31,810 nt of DNA from Pavlovales sp. CCMP2436 (taxonomy: Eukaryota > Haptophyta > Pavlovophyceae > Pavlovales), in assembly GCA_026770615.1 (NCBI GenBank), contig MU631798.1, forward strand, positions 38,368 through 70,177. Direction: 5' to 3'. The position numbers and the translations under genes were made by a program. A model generated the notes under the pieces. That model did not search any database and had not been told where the DNA came from. It saw only the letters and a program-made list of their open reading frames with translations. Shown in pieces: positions 1 to 7,978 of the stretch (within the stretch, counting starts at the first letter, position 1; each line of letters opens with the position of its first letter).

Positions 1-549
1 CGTCCGCCCGCCGCCCCCCGCCGCCGCCACCGCCGCCGCCGCACGTGATGCCCTCTCCCGTGTGCGACACCCCGGTACGAAAGCAACACCCCTCACGGCG
101 TCTGACGTGCGCGACCTCCTTGTGCAACCACTGCTGCCTCCTTGTGACTGCTCACGCAGGTGCTGCGGCTGCTGGAGGCGTACGCCCTGTGCGACGGCGA
201 GACGGCGGTCGCGCTGCAGCTAGCAGGACTCGTGTGCGCGCTGCTCGCGCCGCCCCCGTCGCCGCTGGGCGTGGCCACCGGGCTGCACGCGCTGGGTCAG
301 CTCGAGTGGGTGGAGACGCTCGAGCTGGTCGGTCGGCTCAGCCCGCAGGCGATACCCGCCCTCCTCGCCGCGCGCGCAGAGCCCACCACCGCGACGGCTG
401 ATAGCGGGCGCGCCAGTCCGGGAGTGAGTGTGGAGTCAGGTGCTGGCCGCGTTGGCGTGGCGGGCGGCAGCACGCCGGCAGTCACAAGCAGCCAGGCCAC
501 CGAGGCCACGCGCGCCTGCGGCATGATCGGCGCCGCCAACATGCTCTAG
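1..549 (+). CDS. C-terminal exons of an unrecognised protein (5' partial)
   Basis: The window opens inside a coding exon. Positions 3-74 read as a proline run followed by HVMPSPVCDTP. A GT-AG intron of 85 bp (75-159, CCG|GTACGA to CTCACGCAG|G) then joins in phase 0 to the last exon at 160, which stays open for 129 residues to the TAG at 547-549. The last exon starts VLRLLEAYALCDGETAVALQ, a Leu/Ala-rich, probably helical stretch of about 75 residues, and ends in a Ser/Thr/Ala/Gly-rich low-complexity tail. The intron call rests on splice consensus and on both exons staying open only in the joined frame. I recognise no family; the helical part could be the end of an armadillo/HEAT-like or other solenoid protein, but that is a guess. 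There is no ATG for a separate start at 160, which argues against a stand-alone ORF. Confidence 0.5.
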
Positions 550-816
550 GCTGACTGCCCATGCGACAGCCGGCATCGCTTCGAAACAGGGCACTGGGTA
601 TAAGCACCACTACAAGGTATCCGTGTGCTCGACAGGGTTCGACCTTACTGGAGAGTGTTTTTCAACGCTGGGGATGGACGTACGCCCATTCAAACAAACC
701 ACGTAATTAAATTGTTTAAATTTTCTAGTGTTTAGAAAAGTTTAAGTAAGTGCTGCACAGGCATGCCCGTAGGGCGTACGCCTTCGGGCTGCAAGTCGGG
801 GGACATTAAAAAGCAT
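550..816. other. Intergenic spacer downstream of the first gene
   Basis: AT-rich spacer from 690 on. It holds a decayed family A remnant at 617-690 and an unconvincing 78-codon ORF from 763. I see no RNA gene. Confidence 0.4.
617..690 (-). repeat. Family A repeat, decayed fragment
   Basis: GGTATCCGTGTGCTCG and GAGTGTTTTTCAACRCT, in order, match the inside of the family A copy at 27967-28178, with divergence between them. The ends are not recognisable. Confidence 0.5.
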
Positions 817-817
817 A

Positions 818-868
818 TGGCTCAGGTCACCCCCTGCCAGCTCTCAGGTGGGCGAAGACCATTCAACC
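818..868 (+). repeat. Left terminal inverted repeat of the 2.4-kb element
   Basis: 51 bp, inverted partner at 3182-3221. It carries 11 extra bases (around 842-852) that the right copy lacks. Confidence 0.65.
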
Positions 869-1093
869 GGGTTGAGAGCATTCCTGAAGGGCTATGCAGA
901 AATTTGAAGTGTTTATTGGTCGATCTCGACGAGCTATATTTTCCATATTTTTCAAAATCTCTGCAAGTCTTCATGCGCGGGCCAGGGATCAATAACTAAC
1001 GCGCGCCGATTTTAAACATATTTTGAACCGTTTTTAAAACCCTACCTTCGCTCTGGATCGGTCCAGACTCGCAGCATCCGCCCGGGCGCCGCG

Positions 1094-2955
1094 ATGTCGC
1101 TCCGCTGGCCGGAGCTGCTCGAAGAGCTCGTCGGCAAAAGCGTTGATGACCACCTGGTGCGCTTGCGCAAGGAGAACAACGTCTTCTCCGCGGAGACGGG
1201 GGGTCGCGCAGGCGCGCGCGAGTACGTCCAGGTGTCGCTCGGCTGCTGCAGGATGGTGGACCCAACGAAGCGGATGCAGCTCAAGTGCAGTACCTCGACT
1301 ACGCGTCCGTCGCTGCAGCATGCGATCGTGCAGCTCGTCAACGAGCTGCTCGCAATGCACCGCTGCCGGGCGCAGCTCGAGCCCGAGCCTGCGCCGCCCG
1401 AGCCGGTGCCGCCCGAGCTGCTGCCGCGCTTGTCGCGCGCGCGCTCGGAGCCGGTCGGGCCTCCGCCGCTGTCGCGGGCGCGCACCGAGGATGACGCAGG
1501 CAACATCTGGAAGACGTGAAATGTGCGCGATTTCAGGCGGCAAGAACAAACGTGGCGCGCACGCTGATGCGCCGATCGATGCAGGCAACGTTGGCGACGC
1601 GTGCGACGCGCGGCAGCGCAGAGTTGGGCTTAACCACCCGCGCACGGGTGTGCTCGCATCGCTGCGTTACCACGCCGCCGGCTCGGCTAAGCTCGTTGTC
1701 GATCGCATAGTCGGTGCTGTGACGTCGCTCGGCGTCGGCGAGCGAGTCCTCGAGAGGCTCGAGGCGCGCGTGGACGGGGGCGCCGCTGCAGGAGACGATG
1801 CAGAGACTGCGCTCTACATTGTGTCGCGGGCGCGCGAGGCCCTCTCCGAGCTCAAGATGTGCCAGACGGAGGCGCAGCGCGGCGAGTACTACGCCGCGCT
1901 CTGCGTGCTCTCGCCAGAGGCGGTGGCGCAGCGAGAGACGGGAGGCATGGGGCGGCGGGTGAAGGCAGCACTCGGCCTCAGCCGATCGAACGCAGTTATC
2001 GACGAATGCCGAAAGATCCGCGCAGCTTTTGACGCCTCGGTCAGGCGCAAGGAGGAGCCGATCGCGGTGAACGACAGCGTGCTGACGCGGAGCTCCACAG
2101 TCGCGGGCGTGGTGCGCGAGCTGCGCCCCGATTCCTCTTGCACGGTCGAGTACTGGACCACCAAGCAGTTCAGTCTGTTTATTGCAATCATACGATCGAG
2201 ACCGAGCGGCAGCGCGGTGCAGCGAGCAAGTTCAGCGGCGCGGATGGCATCTCGGGCACGTACGAGTACCTGGCAAGTTGATCGCGGCGCGCACTTTCGG
2301 CTGCTGGTGCGAGTACTGCTGGGAGTGCGTGTGCGCTGGGGGCATGGGCTCGACGTGCATGAGCCCCGCCGTAGGCCGCGGAAGGCCGATGTGCGAGTGG
2401 GTCGAGCAGGAGCTGCGCCAGATCGACGAGCGCACAGTGCAGAAGACGCGCACGACCGCGCAGGCGGCGGGCAAAGTGTTCGCGAAGAAGCTGCGACCAG
2501 GGGACTGGGTGGTCGCGCAGGCGCGCGAGGGCGGGCGCGGTCGGGGGGCAGGGGATCGGTACTGGATTGGGCAGGGTGCCGACGCAGGCGACGGCTCGTG
2601 CATCATCAAGGAGTTCACACACGGCAGCGGCAAGCTCGAGCAGACCACCTTCACCAAGGGCGACACCGCGCTCGCGGTCAAGTGGTTTGACCGCCACGCT
2701 GCCGACCCCGAGGGCATGCATTTTGTCGAGTGGGACTCTGTGGCTGCCGGCAACGACCCCGACGCCCGCTTTGTCCTCAACTCGACCGAGGTGCGCGCCG
2801 TCAACGCGAAGCTCAACGTGGTCCCGCCCGTTGGTCGGCCGCTTGTCGTCAGTCGGGCGCGCCGGTCGGGCGTGCAGCCGCGCGCGCCCGAGGCGCCGAC
2901 GATCTGGGAGCTCCCCCGCAAAGCTCACGGCGAGATCCCCGCCACTCTGTGGTGA
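1094..2955 (+). pseudogene. Degenerate ORF of the 2.4-kb element, unassigned family, possible transposase
   Basis: ATG at 1094 opens MSLRWPELLEELVGKSVDDH, open to 1519. The frame continues at about 1622 if 1516-1621 (GTGAAATG...GCGCAG) is a 106-bp intron, since that junction keeps phase; otherwise it is a frameshift. The next stretch (1622-2170) is an Arg/Glu/Ala-rich helical domain ending in EYWTTKQF. Coding then moves to the frame reading CNHTIETERQRGAASKFSGA followed by DGISGTYEYLA (2180-2275), and shifts once more into KLIAARTFGCWCEYCWECV. The C-terminal 160 residues contain RPGDWVVAQ, GDRYWIGQ and a BAH- or chromo-like beta-rich stretch (CIIKEFTHG to LNSTEVRAVNAKLNVV), ending at TGA 2955. 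DGIxGT next to a C-x-C-x2-C-x3-C cluster recalls the C-terminal part of some transposases, but this is weak. I cannot assign a superfamily. There are at least two frameshifts. Confidence 0.45.
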
Positions 2956-3181
2956 TGGACGCTGCTGGTGAGCACCTTGCACGCAGCGCGAGTTCCGTCA
3001 CGCACGTTGATTTAAGCTCCGCAGTACTGTCGCATGTAATTTTAACACTTTTCATATATAATTTTAATAGTGCAAGTTAGTTAACGGGATGTGAGTATCT
3101 TGGGGGGAAAAAGTGGAAAGCCATTTTTTTAGTAATGTTCAGGAGATCCTGGCCACTTTTCGCGTTTGGCTTCGCGAATTA

Positions 3182-3221
3182 GGTTGAATGGTCTTCCCCT
3201 GTTAGGGGGTGACCTAAGCCA
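3182..3221 (-). repeat. Right terminal inverted repeat of the 2.4-kb element
   Basis: Reverse complement of 818-868 apart from an 11-base gap and four substitutions. It begins 227 bp after the stop codon of the internal ORF. Confidence 0.65.
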
Positions 3222-3223
3222 TA

Positions 3224-3892
3224 GCCAAAAGAATTATGATTAAACATGCTGCAGTATATATTTGCCGTCAGGCCAACATAGCAACACCACTACTCGCACG
3301 CGCAGCAGAAGAAGCTGTGCGTGCTTTCCGACAAGAAGCTGTGCGTGCTTTCCGACAAGGCGAACGCAGCACCCGTGCGCCACCGTCGAAGCTCAATCGA
3401 AGCCGGAAGCTCCGGATCCCTAGACCCAGTACTGTCATTTCACAGCCCTCGGCTCGACGCCCTACCATATCGCAACTGGTATCTGCGTGCGTGCTTTGGC
3501 ATTGCGATGGGCTCCCGATGACGTATACTGTCATGCGGCGCAATGTGGACTGCATTGCTGCGTGGGGCTCACTCGGCGTTTGGGCATCACCGCAAGGTCA
3601 GTGACACTGAAACTCAATTAACAGTATGACGTTTAGACGCTGAGGGTGCTTCACTTTGCAGCGGGCAGAACTTCGATGGGGCTCAAACTGAGGCGACGAT
3701 GTGCATAAATTTTGCAAGCAAAAATAAAAGTACCAAAATATATGCGCATCGCGATCGAAAATAATACACGCTCCTTTGAGCTACTCGGCCACCGCCCGCG
3801 AGCTGAATTCATGTAATGCTCGACCGGCAGGCTTTTTCGTACGGACAGTTGGGTACGGACAGCGGCGGCGTGGCGTGGGATATATAATATAT
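3224..3892. other. Spacer with a short direct repeat and a shared segment
   Basis: Positions 3312-3359 hold two perfect 24-base units starting AAGCTGTGCGTGCTTTCCGA, which read as EAVRAFRQ twice in one frame. 3460-3580 resembles 16358-16470 (next entry). The rest is AT-rich with no convincing gene; a 122-codon ORF at 3236-3604 spans both features but has no other support. Confidence 0.4.
3460..3580 (+). repeat. Segment shared with 16358-16470, conserved in one reading frame
   Basis: TATCGCAACTGGTATCTGCG here and CATCTCGCAACTGGCATTTG at the other locus (minus strand) open two alignable stretches. In translation PMTYTVMRR..C.AA.G here matches PMTFTGMRR..C.AA.G there. It may be a duplicated exon fragment or an old repeat. 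Confidence 0.45.
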
Positions 3893-4134
3893 AGCGGCTC
3901 AGCATGGTTTAACAGGTGTTGTTCACTCACTGACTTGGTCGACGTCAGACGTTAGTCCTGGCAGCAGGGATAGTGGTGGTAGAGGTGAGGTTGGTGGTAA
4001 ACTCGTAGCAATTGCCACAGGCTCCCCCTCCCCCCATCCCCCCTCCACACACACAACGCTCAAGTCCATTTAGGTGCGCATTATTAAGTCGTGTAGATCA
4101 AAAAAATATGAGCTCAGGGGTCAAAAACCAAGCG
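3893..4134 (+). repeat. Family B repeat, long copy
   Basis: Starts AGCGGCTCAGCATGG directly after a TATATAATATAT tract and ends TCAAAAACCAAGCG. It matches 20177-20405 along its whole length, including the CCCCTCCCCC and CACACACA stretch in the middle. Confidence 0.8.
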
Positions 4135-4561
4135 AGAAGATATACCTTCAGCGCTCCAGCGACGTTGCGTTTGCTTCGCGCTTGATTTTCTCTCTGCGTG
4201 ATTTTCAAAACCGGCGCCTTGACATAGCTTCTTGGGATAAGCGAGATATGGCCAATATTACCAGGGAAGATTTGTTCATTATATTTTTCCCATATATTAC
4301 CATATTCACAATGGCAAAATAGCAATAAGTCATATTGCAGCGAAGATTTTTTTAATCGTCTGTTTAGCATGTATTTGAAGTATATTGCAGCGAAGAATAT
4401 TTTTTACCTGATTTTGGGCAACATCTCAAAACAATATCCTTGCCATATTTACAGTGGGAGGCGGCCAATATAATTTTTGAATATATTGGCAAAAAAAGAG
4501 AGCAATATTTCGCTTAAAGGGTGTCGCAGAACGAACTTCGGAGATGTAACACTTGGTTTAG
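4135..4561. other. AT-rich spacer
   Basis: Very AT-rich. TATTGCAGCGAAGA occurs twice (about 4333 and 4382). No gene is seen. Confidence 0.4.
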
Positions 4562-4632
4562 GGGATGCTTCAGGACGACGACGAGGCTGCGTGCCTCTTT
4601 CGCCGCGCGGCCGAGCCGGGCAACGCCGTCCA
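4562..4632 (+). pseudogene. Sel1-repeat fragment joined to the gluconokinase
   Basis: In the frame of 4565 the sequence reads GMLQDDDEAACLFRRAAEPG, a near-consensus Sel1-like repeat (G-x-G-V-x-x-D-x-x-x-A...AA-x-x-G). A TAG lies immediately upstream, so only one repeat is visible. The frame then changes into the linker of the gluconokinase. Sel1 repeats are helical protein-interaction units. The same type of repeat, better preserved, lies at 7082-7399, so this may be part of a locally duplicated Sel1 gene or the N-terminal end of a Sel1-gluconokinase fusion. A fusion is attractive because no ATG precedes the linker in the gluconokinase frame, but it needs a frame correction that I cannot verify. 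Confidence 0.45.
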
Positions 4633-5311
4633 CGCCAGCGCCCGTGGCAGCAGCCGAGGTCTCGCCGCTCACGCCAGCGCCCGTGGCAGCAGCCGAGGTC
4701 TCGCCGCCCGCAGCTGCCACGCCAGCGGCAGCAGCTGAAGTCTCGCCGCCCGCAACTGCCGCGCCCGCGGCAACAGTCGAGGACGCCTGCCGTGACCCCC
4801 TCCCGTGGGCAACCGTCGTGTGCGGCGTGATGGGCGTGGGCAAGTCCACGATCAGCGCTGCGCTCGCCAAGAAGCTCGGGCGCACATTCCTCGAAGCAGA
4901 TGACTTCCATTCAGCCAGTGCCATCGCAAAGATGAAGCGCGGTGATCCGCTCATCGATGCGGACCGTGCGCCCTGGCTTCGCGCGCTGCACGACGAGCTG
5001 GTTGGGCGCATCGCTGCGCCGAGGCCGGGCATGGTGCTGGCGTGCTCGGCGTTGAAGGCTAAGTACCGAACCGTCCTCCGCGGCTTGCTCGGCCCGTGGG
5101 GTTTGTGCTGCTCCGGATCAAGGCGGGGCTCGTGGCCGACAGGGTCACGGCCAGACAGGGCCACTTCATGCAGCCTTTGCTGATCCAGTCGCAGCTCGAC
5201 ACACTTGAGCCGCTCAACGCGTCGGACTGGCCGTGCCTCGCCTGCGACGTGGGCGCGGAGGCGGCTCCCGATGACATTGTCGTGTCAAATCATCGCGCAA
5301 TGGCCAATTGA
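4633..5311 (+). pseudogene. Gluconokinase-like gene with a frameshift
   Basis: The encoded enzyme would phosphorylate D-gluconate with ATP to 6-phosphogluconate, feeding the pentose phosphate pathway in the cytosol. After a repetitive linker (next entry) the frame reads PWATVVCGVMGVGKST (Walker A GVMGVGKST), then LGRTFLEADDFHS, KMKRGDPLIDADRAPWL and VLACSALKAKYR, all hallmark stretches of the GntK family in the usual order. At about 5096 the frame moves by one base and continues GFVLLRIKAGLV, ARQGHFMQPLLIQSQLDTLE (the family's GHFMP..LL.SQ..TLE block) to the TGA at 5309-5311. With the shift repaired the kinase part is about 168 residues, normal for the family. The break lies in CCCGTGGGGTTTG, a homopolymer-rich spot, so a sequencing indel is possible. 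No in-frame ATG precedes the Walker A motif except the one inside it. Confidence 0.8.
4637..4790 (+). repeat. Linker built of 39-42 bp tandem repeats
   Basis: Four degenerate units encode TPAPVAAAEVSP-like peptides. The first two 39-bp units are almost identical; the last two are diverged. It forms the low-complexity linker before the kinase domain. Confidence 0.75.
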
Positions 5312-5328
5312 GGTCTGCAGGCGCTCAG

Positions 5329-5532
5329 TGTGTACGTTTCTAGTTAAACGTTCGTCCCCGGGAGGATCTCAATGGATTTAAGTGTTGAATCAGACTCAGA
5401 TCCAGGGATCCACCCCGAGCACACGGATACCGTCCCCATCGCTGATCAGTTTAGCCACACGACGATCGACGACTCTCGACTGGCGCGCTGACCGACCTCC
5501 ACTGCTCTCCCTCGCGTCATCTGAAAATGCAG
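5329..5532 (+). repeat. Family A repeat
   Basis: Begins TGTGTACGTTTCTAGTTAAA only 17 bp after the gluconokinase stop and ends CTGAAAATGCAG. It matches 22793-23004 nearly end to end and 27967-28178 in inverse orientation. Confidence 0.85.
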
Positions 5533-5849
5533 CACCGTCTGCGTGCCTGATGCTGACGCGGGAAGTGGAACTTGATTTAAATATTATACATACTCCCGTC
5601 TCCTCCGGCAATGGGCGACGCAGCGCTGAGACCAGCATCACAACCTTCAGAACCTCCACGGAGCCCGACCTCCAGGCCCGGCCGCTAGTCCCAAACTCAC
5701 TCACAGCGCCGCCGGGCTGACTGCGCAATCGTGTACACTCGCCCCCTGTCGGGGCGTCATGCGGCGGCTGCGGTCCGCCGTGTGTAGCAGTGAGCAGAGT
5801 AAGCAGAGTACAGACGGGTGAGAGTGAGGCGAGCAGTGGCTGTCATTGG
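5533..5849. other. Spacer with a family C fragment
   Basis: 5601-5650 (GGCAATGGGCGACGCAGCGC...CAGACCAGC-like) is a piece of family C in minus orientation. The rest is unassigned and includes the 3' flank of the minus-strand gene that ends at 5850. Confidence 0.45.
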
Positions 5850-6551
5850 CTACTTAATGTAATCACGGAGCTCGCCCAGGCGCATCTGCTTGTTGCTCGA
5901 ATTGGACCCCACCGAGGGCGTCGAGGTGGCAAAGGGCGAGATGCACTCGCCGTAGGGAGCGAACGTCGCGATGTAGGCGTTGATCTGCTTGGTGCAGCTG
6001 TCGTCGATAAGCTCTGGCTGCTTAAAGTAGAACGTGTCCTGGAACGACTTGTGCCACGCCTGCTGCTCTGCCAAAGTGTACGAGATTGTCGCGGTGCCAC
6101 TCATATCTGGCGAGGAATGGCAGCATACGAGCTTGCCATCCGTCGCGTTGGTCGGCACCAGCGTGATGTTGAGCGACGTCGGCGCGCCAATGGTGAGCCC
6201 GGTGAATCCGCAGGTTTGGAATGCTTGGATCGTCGCCGCCTGAACCCACACCGGGCAAGCGGAGAAGAAGTTGTAGTTGGACGACGAGCGGGCGGTCTCT
6301 GCGATCACGACCTCGTCCGTCCCGCACGTCTCACCGCAGCCGTTGACGGGCGTCCCCGAGCAGCCGTCGACAATTTGCGTGCAGAATTTGGAGCAAGTGT
6401 TCTGTGGGCAGCAGCAATAGTAGTCTGCCTTCTCGATCGTGGCGGAGGACGGCAGCAGGCCGGGGCGCGAGGTCGCGATCGCGACCGCGGCGAGGCCGGC
6501 GCACGCCACGAGCGCGAGCGCACCCACGACCGAGCGGGAGGCAAACATCAT
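5850..6551 (-). CDS. Secreted or membrane-anchored cysteine-rich protein
   Basis: Intact single-exon ORF of 233 residues, ATG at 6549-6551, TAG at 5850-5852. The N-terminus MMFASRSVVGALALVACAGL continues hydrophobic to about residue 27 and looks like a signal peptide or signal anchor. Next is a cysteine cluster (YYCCCPQNTCSKFC, then VDGCSG, NGCGETCG), a central part with two potential N-glycosylation sites (NIT, NAT) and a CC pair (KLVCCHSS), and a C-terminal part with DSCTKQ and YGECISPF. The spaced cysteines suggest disulfide bonds in the secretory pathway. I recognise no named family; lineage-specific secreted proteins of algae often look like this. Codon use is GC-rich and regular, and the frame is clean, unlike most coding relics around it. 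It is flanked by repeats on both sides. Confidence 0.75.
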   Translation of the reverse strand: MMFASRSVVGALALVACAGLAAVAIATSRPGLLPSSATIEKADYYCCCPQNTCSKFCTQIVDGCSGTPVNGCGETCGTDEVVIAETARSSSNYNFFSACPVWVQAATIQAFQTCGFTGLTIGAPTSLNITLVPTNATDGKLVCCHSSPDMSGTATISYTLAEQQAWHKSFQDTFYFKQPELIDDSCTKQINAYIATFAPYGECISPFATSTPSVGSNSSNKQMRLGELRDYIK

Positions 6552-6623
6552 GTTGAGATGCGAGCTTTGTTGAATGCAAGCACGAGCAGAGATCAGAGTC
6601 CGAGACGCGAGAGCAGCTGAGAG

Positions 6624-6634
6624 GTATTTAAGAG
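6624..6634 (-). promoter_or_regulatory. Possible TATA-like element upstream of the cysteine-rich gene
   Basis: On the minus strand CTCTTAAATAC lies about 75-85 bases upstream of the ATG at 6551, in an otherwise GC-moderate leader. It is the only TATA-like string nearby. Weak support. Confidence 0.25.
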
Positions 6635-7081
6635 TTTTAAGTCACGACGCAGAAAGATGCAGTGCTGAAGCTGCCAGAAGACTCGAGAAGGGGCCGGGAT
6701 ATTTCAATCCCGGGCAGTCCGATAGGGTACCAGACGGAGCCAGAGTGCAGAAACCATCAAAATTCTATTTCTACTTAAACTTTTCTTATGGAATTTTTTA
6801 CTATGAACTATATCAATTTCCGTGTTCGTCATTGTACAGTAACTTTTCCTGTTTAATAAAACTCTAGGGTGTAGCTATTCGAATGAGCAGAACCATGACA
6901 TTTTCCACTTTATTATATAGCGGCTCAGCGTTTCAACAGGACGTGTTCCGGACGCCCTCGCCCAATCTGGACGGGATCACGTTTGGGTTGAATGAACTGG
7001 TACAACTTGAGGTCATTGATAAACCCTCGCCTGATCGTAGGCCGAGGGCGGTAGGGCAGTGCAGCCTCGTGTGCACAGGGG
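6635..7081. other. Spacer upstream of the cysteine-rich gene
   Basis: Contains a small hairpin (CCGGGAT...ATCCCGG, 6693-6712), an AT-rich block (6760-6870), and at 6912-6935 a short family B end (TATATAGCGGCTCAGCG, then TTTCAACAGG). No gene is seen. Confidence 0.4.
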
Positions 7082-7399
7082 AGGGGCGTGCTACGGGACA
7101 ATCGCGAGGCCGCTCGCCTCTTCAGACTGGCAGCCGAGCAGGGCGATCCTGCTTCCATGTACAACCTAGGAGCGCTCAATGAACATGGCAGGGGCGTGCC
7201 GCAGGACCTCGGCGAGGCTGCTCGCCTCTACCGCCTCGCAGCGGAGTAGGGCGACGCTGAAGCGCAAGGCAGGCTAATCTTATCTCGCACTGCTCTACGC
7301 AGAAGGCAGGGGTGTCCCGGTGGACATTGGCGAGGTTATTCGCCTTTACCGCCTCACAGTTGAGAAGGGCCATGCGCGATCCCAGCTCAACCTGGCTAC
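7082..7399 (+). pseudogene. Sel1-repeat protein relic
   Basis: Three consecutive Sel1-like repeats are readable. The first two share one frame: RGVLRDNREAARLFRLAAEQ-GD, then MYNLGALNEHGRGVPQDLGE-AARLYRLAAE, followed by an in-frame TAG at 7247-7249 and GDAEAQGRL. The third is in another frame from 7293: LYAEGRGVPVDIGEVIRLYR-LTVEKGHARSQLNLA. The unit length of about 36 residues and the G-x-G-V...A-x-x-hydrophobic-R-x-A-A-E-x-G pattern are typical. Sel1 repeats form alpha-helical solenoids that mediate protein contacts. One stop and one frameshift, and no start codon or domain beyond the repeats, mark this as a relic. It runs straight into a family C fragment at 7402. Confidence 0.75.
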
Positions 7400-7401
7400 A
7401 G

Positions 7402-7456
7402 CGGTGCATTGCCTGCGTCGCTCATTGCCTGCTGCATGCCTTGGTCGGCTGCGCTA
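7402..7456 (+). repeat. Family C repeat, 3' part
   Basis: TTGCCTGCTGCATGCCTTGG followed by TCGGCTGCGCT matches the right part of the copies at 18117-18350. As at 18350-18400, a TA-rich spacer and then a family D copy follow. Confidence 0.65.
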
Positions 7457-7492
7457 ATTATATAAAGTATATTGGCTTTTTTAACTTCGCCA

Positions 7493-7978
7493 TCCTGAAA
7501 CGGCCGGATCGCGCCCGCTCGCGAGGCAGCCCATCGGGCTGCCTCGCAAAGCTGTTGTACGCACTGCTATCGGCTACCTCCATCACGGACGCTTCATCTA
7601 CTACCTCATCCACCGCGCCTCCGCGCGGTTGCTTGCGCCATGCGCGCGCGAACAAGTTCACGGCATTCAAAACCCAAAACCGCCATCAAGTGGACTCGCT
7701 CGCGCTCGACGTCTCGGCTCCTTCGGCTCCCTCTTCAACCAGTCCTTCCACCGCGCCCCCGCGCTGCGGCCCGAGCCCTGCACGCGCACACGAGTTCTCG
7801 ACATTTAAAACCACCTCACTTCCCAGCGATATGTCACCGCTGGGATCACCAATGGACTCGCTTGCTCGCGCACTGTCGGGCGGCCCCGCGTTGCGCAGCG
7901 ACTCCAGCGCTTTGTTTTCGGCTTCCTCATCATCCACCACTTCTACCAGCTCCCCACTTCGGCGTAGCGCGTAGGAGC
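7493..7978 (-). repeat. Family D repeat, copy 1
   Basis: Matches 18397-18800 at its start (CGGCCGGATCGCG) and 11843-12178 and 18890-19205 in its second half. On the minus strand it reads LVEVVDDEEAENKALESLRN and FARAGLGPQRGGAVEGLVEE, then after one in-frame TGA a second module NLFARAWRKQPRGGAVDEVV. The two modules align with each other, so this strand was probably once coding. No family is recognised. Confidence 0.75.

Larger units (their letters stand above)
818..3221 (+). mobile_element. Candidate DNA transposon, 2.4 kb, with terminal inverted repeats
   Basis: The left end (818-868) and the reverse complement of the right end (3182-3221) are the same sequence, TGGCTYAGGTCACCCCCT...GAAGACCATTCAACC, differing by one 11-base gap and about four substitutions. 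Both ends are bordered by TA (816-817 and 3222-3223), which could be a two-base target duplication. The only long ORF region inside (1094-2955) lies between these ends. What is seen is the inverted repeat and its placement; that this is a transposon is inference. TA duplication would suit Tc1/mariner-type integration, but the ORF does not look like a mariner transposase to me. Confidence 0.55.

Noticed and set aside
763..999. 78-codon ORF
   Set aside because: It overlaps the left TIR of the 2.4-kb element, has no motif and lies in AT-rich sequence.
1034..1645. Minus-strand ORFs (203 and 154 codons) opposite the element's ORF
   Set aside because: They are Arg/Ser-rich shadows of a GC-rich coding strand; the plus strand has more natural composition.
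2188..2982. 264-codon minus-strand ORF
   Set aside because: It is the antisense shadow of the Cys/BAH-like C-terminal region.
5790..6620. 276-codon plus-strand ORF
   Set aside because: It lies antisense to the intact cysteine-rich gene and is Arg/Gly-rich, as expected for a shadow frame.
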